In this document: piece after piece, positions 24,454 to 32,184 of the stretch
How positions within the stretch are numbered: position 1 is the first letter of the stretch
Layout of the letters: every line of letters begins with the position of its first letter
From: Chersky-840 sp035604715
GTDB lineage: Bacteria; Actinomycetota; Acidimicrobiia; Acidimicrobiales; UBA8190
Direction of reading: 5' to 3'
Length of the DNA stretch: 64,000 nt
Assembly (NCBI GenBank): GCA_963731665.1
Contig: CAVSWP010000008.1
Coordinates: 1 to 64,000, forward strand
Position numbers and translations under genes: made by a program
The notes under the pieces: generated by a model
Seen by the model: only the letters and a program-made list of their open reading frames with translations
Databases searched by the model: none
Told to the model about the DNA's origin: nothing

Positions 24454-25680
24454 CTACAGCGGGAGGTCTCCGGTGGCAGCCCGGGTCGTGCCGTGCTCGG
24501 CGTACGCGCTGATGACGGCCTCGGCCACCCGCCACTTGTGGATTTCGTCGGCACCGTCGGCGAACCGGCTCCAGCGAGCCTGGAGCAACATGTCCGAGAG
24601 CGGCGAGTCCTTCGAGTACCCGAGGGCCCCGTGAACCTGCACGGCTCGGTCGACCACCCGCCACAAGGTGTTGGCCACGTGGTGCTTGGCCATCGACACC
24701 TCGGTGGTGAACGAAAGCCCGTGCTCGATCCGGTAGGCGGCGTGCAGCACCATCAGCTTGGCCTGGTACAGCTCAATGGCCGACTCGCTGACCAACCACT
24801 GGATGCCCTGCTTCTCCGACAGGTAGGAGCCGTGCGAGTAGCGCTGCGTGGCCCGGGCCACCATCAGGTCCAGGGCGGTCTCGATCTGGCCGAGCCACCG
24901 CATGCAGTGGGCCAGGCGCGCCGGGCCCAGCCGGTACTGCCCGAGCCGATGTCCCTGTCCTCGCGCCCCCAGCCGGTTGGTGTCGGGCACTCGGAGGTCG
25001 GTGATGGTGATCTCGCAATGGTTGTGGCTGCCGGCCATGGTCTCGACGTCGCGCACGATCTCCCATCCCGGCGACGGGACGTCCACGATGAACGCCGTCG
25101 TGGCGGCCTGCGGCGCTTCGGGATCGTCCTCGGTGCGGGCCAGCAGGATGGCGAAGCGAGCCCCGCGCGCCCCGCTGATGAACCACTTGTGCCCGTTGAT
25201 GACCCACTCGTCGCCGGCAGGCACGGCCCGGGTCCGCATGAGGGTGGGGTCCGACCCGGCCACCTCAGGCTCGGTCATGGCGAAGCACGATCGGACGGTG
25301 CCCTCACACATGGGCCTGAGGTAGCGCTCTTTCTGGTCCTCGGTCCCCCAGTGCAAGAGGGTGTGCATGTTCCCCTCGTCGGGCGCATAGCAATTCACGA
25401 CATACGACGCCCAGCGGGATCGAGCCGACTCCGCCGACACGGCCGCCAACGCCGTGGGCCCCAGGCCCACGCCACCCCACTCCTTGGGCATGTGCGGCAT
25501 CCACAGGTCGAGATCACGAGCCCGTTGCCGCAAGCGGTCGAGCTCAGCACGCCAGTCGCCGCGACCCGACCGGTCGGCCTCGAGGCGCTGCTCGGTGGGG
25601 CGCACGTCCTCGTTGACGAACGCCCGCATGCGCACGCGGGCCGCCTCGACGTCGGGTTCGAAGGTGAAGTCGATGGCCAT
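24454..25680 (-). CDS. Acyl-CoA dehydrogenase
   Basis: It is an FAD enzyme that introduces the 2,3 double bond into an acyl-CoA. The 408-residue protein has the FAD-binding CFAMTEPEVAGSDPT, the HKWFISGARGA strand, a GQYRLGPARLAHCMRW helix, and the C-terminal VHGALGYSKDSPLSDMLLQARW. These features resemble the longer-chain ACAD subgroup found in actinobacteria and ACAD10/11. The substrate cannot be told from sequence. An alpha/beta hydrolase follows upstream in the same direction, 26 bp away. Confidence 0.9.
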   Translation of the reverse strand: MAIDFTFEPDVEAARVRMRAFVNEDVRPTEQRLEADRSGRGDWRAELDRLRQRARDLDLWMPHMPKEWGGVGLGPTALAAVSAESARSRWASYVVNCYAPDEGNMHTLLHWGTEDQKERYLRPMCEGTVRSCFAMTEPEVAGSDPTLMRTRAVPAGDEWVINGHKWFISGARGARFAILLARTEDDPEAPQAATTAFIVDVPSPGWEIVRDVETMAGSHNHCEITITDLRVPDTNRLGARGQGHRLGQYRLGPARLAHCMRWLGQIETALDLMVARATQRYSHGSYLSEKQGIQWLVSESAIELYQAKLMVLHAAYRIEHGLSFTTEVSMAKHHVANTLWRVVDRAVQVHGALGYSKDSPLSDMLLQARWSRFADGADEIHKWRVAEAVISAYAEHGTTRAATGDLPL

Positions 25681-25706
25681 GAACAGCAGTCTCCCATCCC
25701 GCCGGG

Positions 25707-26570
25707 TCAGGTCGGAGTGTCGGTCTCGGTGTGTGGTGCTCTCAACTCCCGGGCCCGGGACTCCACGCTGCGCACCCCGGCGGCGATCACCTCCGGCGCG
25801 TCGCGGGGGACGAAGTGCCCGGTCCGGGCCACTCGCACCAGCTCGCTCCCGTGGATCGACGCCGCGATGGAGGCCGAGACCGACGGGGGAACGACGAGGT
25901 CCCAGGCGCCGGAGATGACCACGGTGGGGGCGCGCACCGACGTGAGCGAGGACTCGACGGCGCCGATCTCGTGCACCAGGGCGCGCTGTTCGGCCACGAA
26001 GCTCCGCCGCACCTGCCGGCCGCGCTGGGCCGAGACCCGGTCGTAGCGGTCATCGGGCAGGCTGGCGCGCAGCCACTGGAACACGGTGCTGTCCCGATCC
26101 TTGGCCAGCCGGCGCACGGGGGGCAACAGGCGTCCCAGGGTGAACAGCCCCGCGGCGCTCACGACTTCTCCCATCACCGATGTCGCCAGCACGCGGTCGA
26201 GGAGGTTGAGGCTGTCGGCGCGTCCGATGGAGCCGACCAGGACGAGCCCCGCCACCAGCTCGGGCCGCCGCGCCGCCAGCACGATGGCCACCCCTCCGCC
26301 GTAGCTGTGGCCCACCACCGTGGCCGGGGCGGCGTCTTCCTCGGCGAGGAGGTCGGCGAGCACCTCGGCATTGCCCTCGATGCTGAGCGTCTCCTCGCCG
26401 CTGCGCCCGTACCCGGGGCGATCGACGACGAGGACCCGGTGATCGGCCAGCTGTTCCACGACCGGGTCCCAGTCACTGCCGAGACCCGGTTGCCCATGGA
26501 CGACGAGGACCGGGTCTCCCCGGCCCCGATCAGTGACGAACGGACGGCGCAAGTTGGTCGTCCCCACCAC
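25707..26570 (-). CDS. Alpha/beta hydrolase
   Basis: A serine hydrolase of unknown substrate. The 287-residue protein has the oxyanion-hole segment VVHGQPGLGSDW, the nucleophile elbow GHSYGG, an acid-residue region around VVISGAWDLVVPP, and the catalytic His in RTGHFVPRDAP. The nominal GTG start at 26570 overlaps the end of the upstream sensor kinase gene by 41 nt. It could be an esterase, epoxide hydrolase-like enzyme or haloperoxidase-type hydrolase. Confidence 0.85.
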   Translation of the reverse strand: MVGTTNLRRPFVTDRGRGDPVLVVHGQPGLGSDWDPVVEQLADHRVLVVDRPGYGRSGEETLSIEGNAEVLADLLAEEDAAPATVVGHSYGGGVAIVLAARRPELVAGLVLVGSIGRADSLNLLDRVLATSVMGEVVSAAGLFTLGRLLPPVRRLAKDRDSTVFQWLRASLPDDRYDRVSAQRGRQVRRSFVAEQRALVHEIGAVESSLTSVRAPTVVISGAWDLVVPPSVSASIAASIHGSELVRVARTGHFVPRDAPEVIAAGVRSVESRARELRAPHTETDTPT

Positions 26571-28185
26571 CGGGGCTCATGGATGGCTCGCCGTCGAACG
26601 CCGGTTCGGCGGCGTCGACCGCCGGCGCCGGCGCGGTCTCGGGGTCGGTGACAGGGATCTCCACCGTGAAGGTGGCCCCCGCCCCGGGAGCGGTGTCGAC
26701 GGTGGCCCGCCCGCCATGCGCATGGGCCAGGGCGGCCACGATGGACAGCCCCAGCCCGGTGCCCTCGCCGGTCCGGGCCTCGCTGCCGCGGTAGAAGCGG
26801 TCGAAGACGCGAGCCGCCTGTTCGGCGTCGAGCCCGGGGCCCTCGTCGGCCACCCGGACCACGGCACGCCTTCCGTCGCTGCCCACGCTCACGTGCACGG
26901 GCGTCTCCGCCGGGGTGTGCACCACGGCGTTGTGCAGGAGGTTGTCGACGATCTGTCGCAGGCGGGCGGCGTCGCCGTGGACCACCACGGGAGGGTCCGT
27001 CTCGAGGGTGACCGGTCGGGCGGCGTCGCTCACCGCGATGGCGTCCACCGCATCGGTGACCACGCGGCACAGGTCCACTGGATCCCGCTCCAGGGGTCGG
27101 CCCTGGTCGAGGCGGGCCAGGAGCAGGAGGTCGTCCACCAGCAGGCTCATGCGGGCCGCCTCACCTTCGATGCGCTCGGCGGCACTCCGGCGTTGGTCTT
27201 CGGTGTCGAACGCCCCCTTGCGCAGGAGCTCGGCGTAACCCCTGATGGAGGTGAGCGGGGTCCGGAGCTCGTGCGACGCGTCGGCCACGAAGCGCCGCAA
27301 GCGCGCTTCGGACGACGTGCGCTCCCGGAAGGCCGCCTCGATCTGGCTCAGCATGCCGTTGAGGGCGGCCCCGAGGCGCCCCACCTCACTGCGGTCATCG
27401 GCGCGCCGGATGCGCCGGGCCAGATCGCCGCTGGCGATGGCGCCGGCCGTCTCGGTCATGTCGTCGAGGGGCCGAATGCCCAGCCGAACGACCCACAGCG
27501 CCAGCACCAACAGGGCGATCATGACGATGATCGACACCAGCAGCTCGTCGTGGGTGAGCGATGCCAGGGTCTCGTTGGTGGGGCCCAGCGAGACCGCCGT
27601 GACCAGGGTGCCGCCCGGCACGGCCACGGCGTGCACCCGGTACTGCACCCCGGGCGATCCCACCGCGCCCACGTCGATGGTGGGGCTCTCCGGCGCGTAG
27701 GGGCCGTGGTTGGTGCCGAACACGTCCGAGGTGGGCAGATGCCGGACGGGAAGCACCCGCGGCAGGGCCGGTGCGGGGTCGGGAAACGCGGCCAGGCCCG
27801 AGGGATCTCGGAACAAGACGTGGCCGTCCGGCGAGAGCACTTCCACGTAGGCATCGGAGCTGAGCCGGGCGGCCAGGACGGAGCCGATGAGCCGGGGGCC
27901 CCCGGTGCTGCGCCGGGGGAACGGTCCGCCTCCGGCGGGGGGCGAGCTCAGTTGGGCGAGCCACGTGCGCGCATCGGTGGTCGAGGCCCGGTCCCCGGCG
28001 GCCACGTCGCGCCGGTACACCCCGAAGATGTACTTGTAGGCCTGGTTCTGCGACGCGTCGATCTGCTCGTCGAGCCGCCCCAACAGAAACGACCGCAGCT
28101 GCGACGATGTCACCACGTCGGTCGTGATGAGCCCGGCCACCAGCAGGAGCAGCATGCCGACGACCAGCCGGCGCCTCAACGACAC
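26530..28185 (-). CDS. Sensor histidine kinase of an OmpR-type two-component system
   Basis: This membrane kinase phosphorylates the regulator encoded just upstream. The 551-residue protein has a helix at about residues 7-27, an extracytoplasmic domain of about 160 residues, a second helix (VSIIVMIALLVLALWVV), a HAMP linker, the H-box DASHELRTPLTSIRGYAE, and a HATPase domain with NLLHNAVVH, DEGPGL and GTGLGLSIV. It resembles actinobacterial TcrY/TrcS-type kinases. The gene starts 54 bp after its response regulator. The signal is unknown. Confidence 0.92.
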   Translation of the reverse strand: MSLRRRLVVGMLLLLVAGLITTDVVTSSQLRSFLLGRLDEQIDASQNQAYKYIFGVYRRDVAAGDRASTTDARTWLAQLSSPPAGGGPFPRRSTGGPRLIGSVLAARLSSDAYVEVLSPDGHVLFRDPSGLAAFPDPAPALPRVLPVRHLPTSDVFGTNHGPYAPESPTIDVGAVGSPGVQYRVHAVAVPGGTLVTAVSLGPTNETLASLTHDELLVSIIVMIALLVLALWVVRLGIRPLDDMTETAGAIASGDLARRIRRADDRSEVGRLGAALNGMLSQIEAAFRERTSSEARLRRFVADASHELRTPLTSIRGYAELLRKGAFDTEDQRRSAAERIEGEAARMSLLVDDLLLLARLDQGRPLERDPVDLCRVVTDAVDAIAVSDAARPVTLETDPPVVVHGDAARLRQIVDNLLHNAVVHTPAETPVHVSVGSDGRRAVVRVADEGPGLDAEQAARVFDRFYRGSEARTGEGTGLGLSIVAALAHAHGGRATVDTAPGAGATFTVEIPVTDPETAPAPAVDAAEPAFDGEPSMSPGGGDDQLAPSVRH

Positions 28186-28239
28186 CGCAGGCCGCCTTTC
28201 CCCGCCCGGCCCGGCCGGGCGACACGGCGCACCCCGGGA

Positions 28240-28929
28240 CTACTCCTTGTCGCGCGGGAGCCGGAGGCTGTAGCCCACCCCGCGGATGGTGTGGATCAAG
28301 GGCGGTTCGAGGTAGTCGATCTTCTTGCGTAGGTAGCTGATGTAGGTCTCGACGATGTTGGGATCGCCGTCGAAGTCGTAGTGCCACACGTGGTCCAGGA
28401 TCTCGCTCTTGGACAGGACGCGCCGGGCGTTCTCCAACAGGTACCGCAACAGGTTGAACTCGGTGGCCGTGAGCTCCACCAGCGAGCCCTGGCGCCACAC
28501 CTCGTGGGTCTCGTCGTCCATCTCGAGGTCCGAGAACGAGAGGAGGCCGGTGTCGCCGCTGGGTGCGGTCCGGCGCAACACGGCGTGGATCCGGGCCACG
28601 AGCTCATCGAGGCTGAAGGGCTTGGTGACATAGTCGTCGCCCCCGGCGGTGAGGCCCCCCACCTTGTCCTCGGTGGCGTCACGCGCCGTGAGGAACAACA
28701 CCGGCGTCCGGTAGCCCTGGGCCCGCAGGCGCCGGCACACCTCGGTCCCGTCGATGTCGGGAAGCATCACGTCCAGCAGCACCAGGTCATGGCGACCTCG
28801 CTCGGCCAGCGTCATGGCATCGCCGCCGGTGGAGGCGGTCTCCACGGTGAAACCCTCGAAGCGCAGGGCCGCCCCGAGCAGGTCGGTGATGTACGGCTCG
28901 TCGTCGACCACCAGGATCTTGGTGGGCAT
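28240..28929 (-). CDS. OmpR-family response regulator
   Basis: It is a DNA-binding regulator activated by the adjacent kinase. The 229-residue protein has a receiver domain with VVDDEPY, phospho-acceptor Asp in LLDVMLPD, LTARD and the switch Lys in VTKPFS. It also has a winged-helix domain with ELTATEFNLLRYLL, VETYISYLRKKID and IRGVGYSLR. It resembles TrcR/TcrX/PhoP-type actinobacterial regulators. I chose the ATG at 28929, spaced properly from GGAAGG; GTG at 28935 touches that site. Confidence 0.94.
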   Translation of the reverse strand: MPTKILVVDDEPYITDLLGAALRFEGFTVETASTGGDAMTLAERGRHDLVLLDVMLPDIDGTEVCRRLRAQGYRTPVLFLTARDATEDKVGGLTAGGDDYVTKPFSLDELVARIHAVLRRTAPSGDTGLLSFSDLEMDDETHEVWRQGSLVELTATEFNLLRYLLENARRVLSKSEILDHVWHYDFDGDPNIVETYISYLRKKIDYLEPPLIHTIRGVGYSLRLPRDKE

Positions 28930-28988
28930 GCTCACCCTTCCATGCTCTCAGATGGCGGCACCACGCAGCCCGGCACGGGGCGCCAAGG

Positions 28989-29747
28989 TCAGACCGCCGC
29001 CCCCGTCCGGGCCCGGCGAGGGCCGCCGCGCACCAGGATCCGAGCGGCACGCTTGCACGCCCACCACGTCACCAGGAGCAGAGCCTCCACCACGATGTAC
29101 ATCGACATCTTGGACTTCCCGTCCACCCGGTCCACGAACCGGATCGGGACTTCGACCACGTGCCCGCCCTGCTCGAGGACCCGGTGGACCATCTCGATCT
29201 GGAACCCGTACCCCTCGGCGCGCACCGCGGCGAGATCGATGCGCCGGAGGGCGTCGGCCCGGTAGGCCCGGAACCCCGAGGTCGAGTCGGCGACGTGCAG
29301 GCTCAAAAGCAGCGCGGCGTAGACGTTGCCCCCTTGCGACAACAGGCGGCGGTGCCAACGCCAGTTGGGGATCGACCCGCCCTCGACGTAACGCGACCCC
29401 ACCACGAGGTCGACGCCCTCCGCCAGCGGCGCCACCAGGCTCGGGAGGGCCTCGGGCTCGTGCGACAGGTCGGCGTCCATCTCGACGAACGCCTCCCAGC
29501 CCCGTTCGAGTCCCCACGCGAATCCCGCCCGGTAGGCACTGCCCAGCCCCGACTTGGACTTCCGGCGCAGCACCTCGATGTTGCCGAGCTCGGCGCCGAG
29601 GCTCTCGGCCATGTCCGCAGTCCCGTCGGGGCTGCCGTCGTCGACCACCAGGACTCCGCCGTCGGGCAGGGCCGCCCGGATGCGGCGCAGGACTCGGTCG
29701 ATGTTCTCGGCCTCGTTGTACGTCGGCAGGACCACCAGGACGCGCAC
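28989..29747 (-). CDS. Polyprenol-phosphate mannosyltransferase-like GT2 enzyme
   Basis: It probably transfers a sugar (mannose in characterised relatives) from a nucleotide sugar to polyprenyl phosphate on the cytoplasmic membrane face, supplying lipid-linked sugar for glycolipids or protein mannosylation. The 252-residue GT2 protein has LPTYNEAENI, VVDDGSPDGTAD, EMDADLSHEPE (DXD), GSRYVEGG and KSKMSMYIVVEA, all typical of Ppm1/Dpm1. No C-terminal membrane domain or Lnt fusion is present. The GTG at 29747 is 7 nt after TAGGCT. Confidence 0.88.
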   Translation of the reverse strand: MRVLVVLPTYNEAENIDRVLRRIRAALPDGGVLVVDDGSPDGTADMAESLGAELGNIEVLRRKSKSGLGSAYRAGFAWGLERGWEAFVEMDADLSHEPEALPSLVAPLAEGVDLVVGSRYVEGGSIPNWRWHRRLLSQGGNVYAALLLSLHVADSTSGFRAYRADALRRIDLAAVRAEGYGFQIEMVHRVLEQGGHVVEVPIRFVDRVDGKSKMSMYIVVEALLLVTWWACKRAARILVRGGPRRARTGAAV

Positions 29748-29754
29748 GGCGGGC

Positions 29755-29760
29755 AGCCTA
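29755..29760 (-). promoter_or_regulatory. -10 box (TAGGCT) of the mannosyltransferase-like gene
   Basis: TAGGCT on the minus strand is 7 nt before the GTG at 29747. It overlaps the stop region of the upstream permease gene, so this gene can be transcribed on its own. Confidence 0.6.
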
Positions 29761-30918
29761 CGTGACGGCGGTGGGGCCGCCCCCGGTCCCCACGACCTCC
29801 AACTGGGCCTCGGGGGCCGACGACCGCCACAGCTCCCGCATGACGACCTGGATCGACCCGGCGATGGGGATAGCCAGCAGTGTGCCCACGAACCCGCCGA
29901 AGAACCCCCCCACCAGGTCGCCGATGTTGGCCCCCACCAAGATGGCGATCAGCACCAGGAGCGGGTTGATGCGCACCGTCCTGCTCATGACGATGGGGTT
30001 GAGGACGTGGTTCTCGATCTGGGTGTAGGCGAGGAAGACCACGGCGGTGATGATGAATGCGTCGACCGAGTGCGTGAGGGCGAAGAGGGCGGTAGGGATC
30101 CCCGCCAGGGCCCCTCCCACCAGGGGGAGGAAGTCGAACAACGCCACCCACAGGGCCCACAGCAGGGCGTAGGGCACCCCCACCAGCACCAGCGTCACGA
30201 ACACCACCACGCCGGCGATCACCGACGTGATGAAGTTGCCCAGCATGTAGCCGGTCACCGATCGGTTGACCTCACCGGCGATGCGGGTAACCCGGGCAGC
30301 GCGTTGCGGCGCGATCAGCCGGAGGAGGCCGAGGCGCAGCTTGGGCCCCTCGAGCAGGAGCAGCAGGACCAGCACGAACACGACGAACATGTCGAAGCCG
30401 ATGGCGAAGGCGCCGGTACCGAGCTTGAGCGCCGGCTTGGACAGGTTCTTGGCATAGGTCTGGAGCTTGGGCAGGTTCTTCTGCACCCAGTGCTGCACGT
30501 GGTACTTGGTCACGAGGTGCCCGATCCAACCCTTGCCGTGCTCGGCACTTTTCACGTAGCTCGGCAGCTTGGAGATGAGGTGGGTCAACCCGTTGGCGAG
30601 CGGGGCGCCGAAGGAATAGGCGAGACCGGCGAACACGAGCACGGCGAACACCGTGACGATGGCCACGGCGTAACCCCGACGCGAGATCCCCACGCGTTGC
30701 AGCAAGACGACCAGGGGGTTGAGAAGCAGCGCGATGAACCCGGCCACCATCATGAGCAGGATGATGTCGCGCAGCTTGTAGACGATTTTGCCGGCCATGA
30801 GCGTAACCACGACCACGGCCACCGTGATCAGGATGGCCTGCAGCGGGACGTGTCGCTCGTCGGCCCACTCCCAAAGCCGGGCGCGCCGGGTCGCCGGTGG
30901 TGAGGGGACCTCCGACAT
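29758..30918 (-). CDS. AI-2E family (PerM-like) membrane permease
   Basis: Members of this family span the membrane 7-8 times; characterised ones transport autoinducer-2 or act as Na+/H+ antiporters, so the substrate here is open. The 386-residue protein has two N-terminal helices (ITVAVVVVTLMAGKIVYKL and IILLMMVAGFIALLLNPLV), a cytosolic insertion around LPSYVKSAEHGK, and a C-terminal bundle with GVPYALLWALWVALFDFLPLVG and TQIENHVLNPIVM, a family signature. The ATG at 30918 has GGAAG just upstream. It is divergent from the flippase-like gene at 31038. Confidence 0.86.
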   Translation of the reverse strand: MSEVPSPPATRRARLWEWADERHVPLQAILITVAVVVVTLMAGKIVYKLRDIILLMMVAGFIALLLNPLVVLLQRVGISRRGYAVAIVTVFAVLVFAGLAYSFGAPLANGLTHLISKLPSYVKSAEHGKGWIGHLVTKYHVQHWVQKNLPKLQTYAKNLSKPALKLGTGAFAIGFDMFVVFVLVLLLLLEGPKLRLGLLRLIAPQRAARVTRIAGEVNRSVTGYMLGNFITSVIAGVVVFVTLVLVGVPYALLWALWVALFDFLPLVGGALAGIPTALFALTHSVDAFIITAVVFLAYTQIENHVLNPIVMSRTVRINPLLVLIAILVGANIGDLVGGFFGGFVGTLLAIPIAGSIQVVMRELWRSSAPEAQLEVVGTGGGPTAVT

Positions 30919-31037
30919 CGCTTCCAGCATGGCAGCTGGGGTGGCGCCATCCGCGGAGCCGCCCGGCCCGGCCGCCGGCCTCGGCGCCAGCGCGGGCGAC
31001 CCCCGATGGCCCGTGTCGGGGCCTGCGACGTGGAAGC

Positions 31038-32159
31038 ATGGCCACAATGGAGGAGGGAACCGGGGTCGTCCCGCGCCGTCGGCGGGTGCGCAGGCAGGTC
31101 AAATGGGGGGTCTACGCGGTCGGGCTCTTCCTCGTCCTGGAATACCTCCTGCTGCCCCAGCTCGCCGGTGCCCGCAAGTCGCTGAACCTGCTGGGCAAGA
31201 TCAACTTCGCCTACGTGGTCGCCGGCGTCGTCCTCGAGGCGGTGTCACTGGTGTCCTACAGCCAGCTCACCCACACCGTGCTGCACCACGAGGGCCCGCC
31301 CCGTTCCCGGCTGCTGCGCATCAACATGTCGAGCCTGGCCGTGAGCCACATCGTGCCGGGGGGTACGGCGCCGGGCACCGCCGTCGCCTACCGGTTGCTC
31401 ACCCAGACCGGGGTGCCGGGCGCCGACGCCGTGGCCGCTCTGGCCATGCAAGGGGTGGGTTCCGCCCTCGTGCTGAATTCCATCTTGTGGCTGGCCCTGC
31501 TGGTGTCGGTGTTCGTGCACGGCTACAACCCGCTCTACGCCGTGGCCGCCGGGGCCGGGGTGGTGCTCATGGGACTGTTCGCGGGTGTGGTGTTGGCGCT
31601 CACCCGCGGCCGCAACCGCTCGATCGAGATCATCCGTCGGTGGTCGGCGCGCGTCCCCTTCCTCGACGGGGACGCCCTCGCCGTCCAGGCTCACCGCATA
31701 GCCGAACGCCTCGGCCAATTCCTGAGTCAACCCCAGCTGTTGGCGAGCGCCGTGCGGTGGGCGGCGACGTTCTGGTTGCTCGACGCCGCCTCGTTGTTCG
31801 TGTTCATCGCCGCACTGGGCAAGATCGTCTCCCCCGTCGACCTGTTGGTCGCCTATGGCCTGGCCCAGGTGCTCGCGGTGATCCCCATCACGCCCTCGGG
31901 CCTGGGCGTGGTCGAGGGCGTCCTCATCCCCACCCTGGTCGGCTTCGGCGTGCCCCAGGGCAAGGCCATCCTCGGCGTCCTCGCCTACCGGCTGGTGAAC
32001 TTCTGGCTCCCCATCCCGGTCGGAGGCATCGCCTATCTGTCACTGCGCTTCTCGGGCGAGGGGTGGCGACAACGCCTGCGCCATGCCCGCGAGCAGGTGG
32101 CCGCCCTCGACGACGACGCCGTGCGACGGGCCACCGACGCGCTCTCGACCGAGGGCTGA
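31038..32159 (+). CDS. YbhN/LPG-synthase-type integral membrane protein
   Basis: It belongs to the UPF0104/lysylphosphatidylglycerol synthase membrane-domain family, linked to lipid flipping. The 373-residue protein has about eight helices and the hallmark sequences SSLAVSHIVPGGTAPGTAVAYRLL, ITPSGLGVVEGVLIPTL and ILGVLAYRLVNFWLPI. No C-terminal aminoacyl-transferase domain is present, so it would not make aminoacyl lipids itself. The ATG at 31038 follows GGAAG. A hairpin terminator begins within its last codons. Confidence 0.85.
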   Translation: MATMEEGTGVVPRRRRVRRQVKWGVYAVGLFLVLEYLLLPQLAGARKSLNLLGKINFAYVVAGVVLEAVSLVSYSQLTHTVLHHEGPPRSRLLRINMSSLAVSHIVPGGTAPGTAVAYRLLTQTGVPGADAVAALAMQGVGSALVLNSILWLALLVSVFVHGYNPLYAVAAGAGVVLMGLFAGVVLALTRGRNRSIEIIRRWSARVPFLDGDALAVQAHRIAERLGQFLSQPQLLASAVRWAATFWLLDAASLFVFIAALGKIVSPVDLLVAYGLAQVLAVIPITPSGLGVVEGVLIPTLVGFGVPQGKAILGVLAYRLVNFWLPIPVGGIAYLSLRFSGEGWRQRLRHAREQVAALDDDAVRRATDALSTEG

Positions 32160-32174
32160 GCACAGCCCTCGGTC
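32147..32174. terminator. Bidirectional terminator, 11-bp perfect stem
   Basis: GACCGAGGGCT (32147-32157), loop GAGCAC, then AGCCCTCGGTC (32164-32174). It overlaps the stop codon of the plus-strand membrane protein gene and lies 11 bp beyond the ppk stop. One hairpin can thus terminate both convergent genes. Confidence 0.7.
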
Positions 32175-32184
32175 CGAGCTCTTC

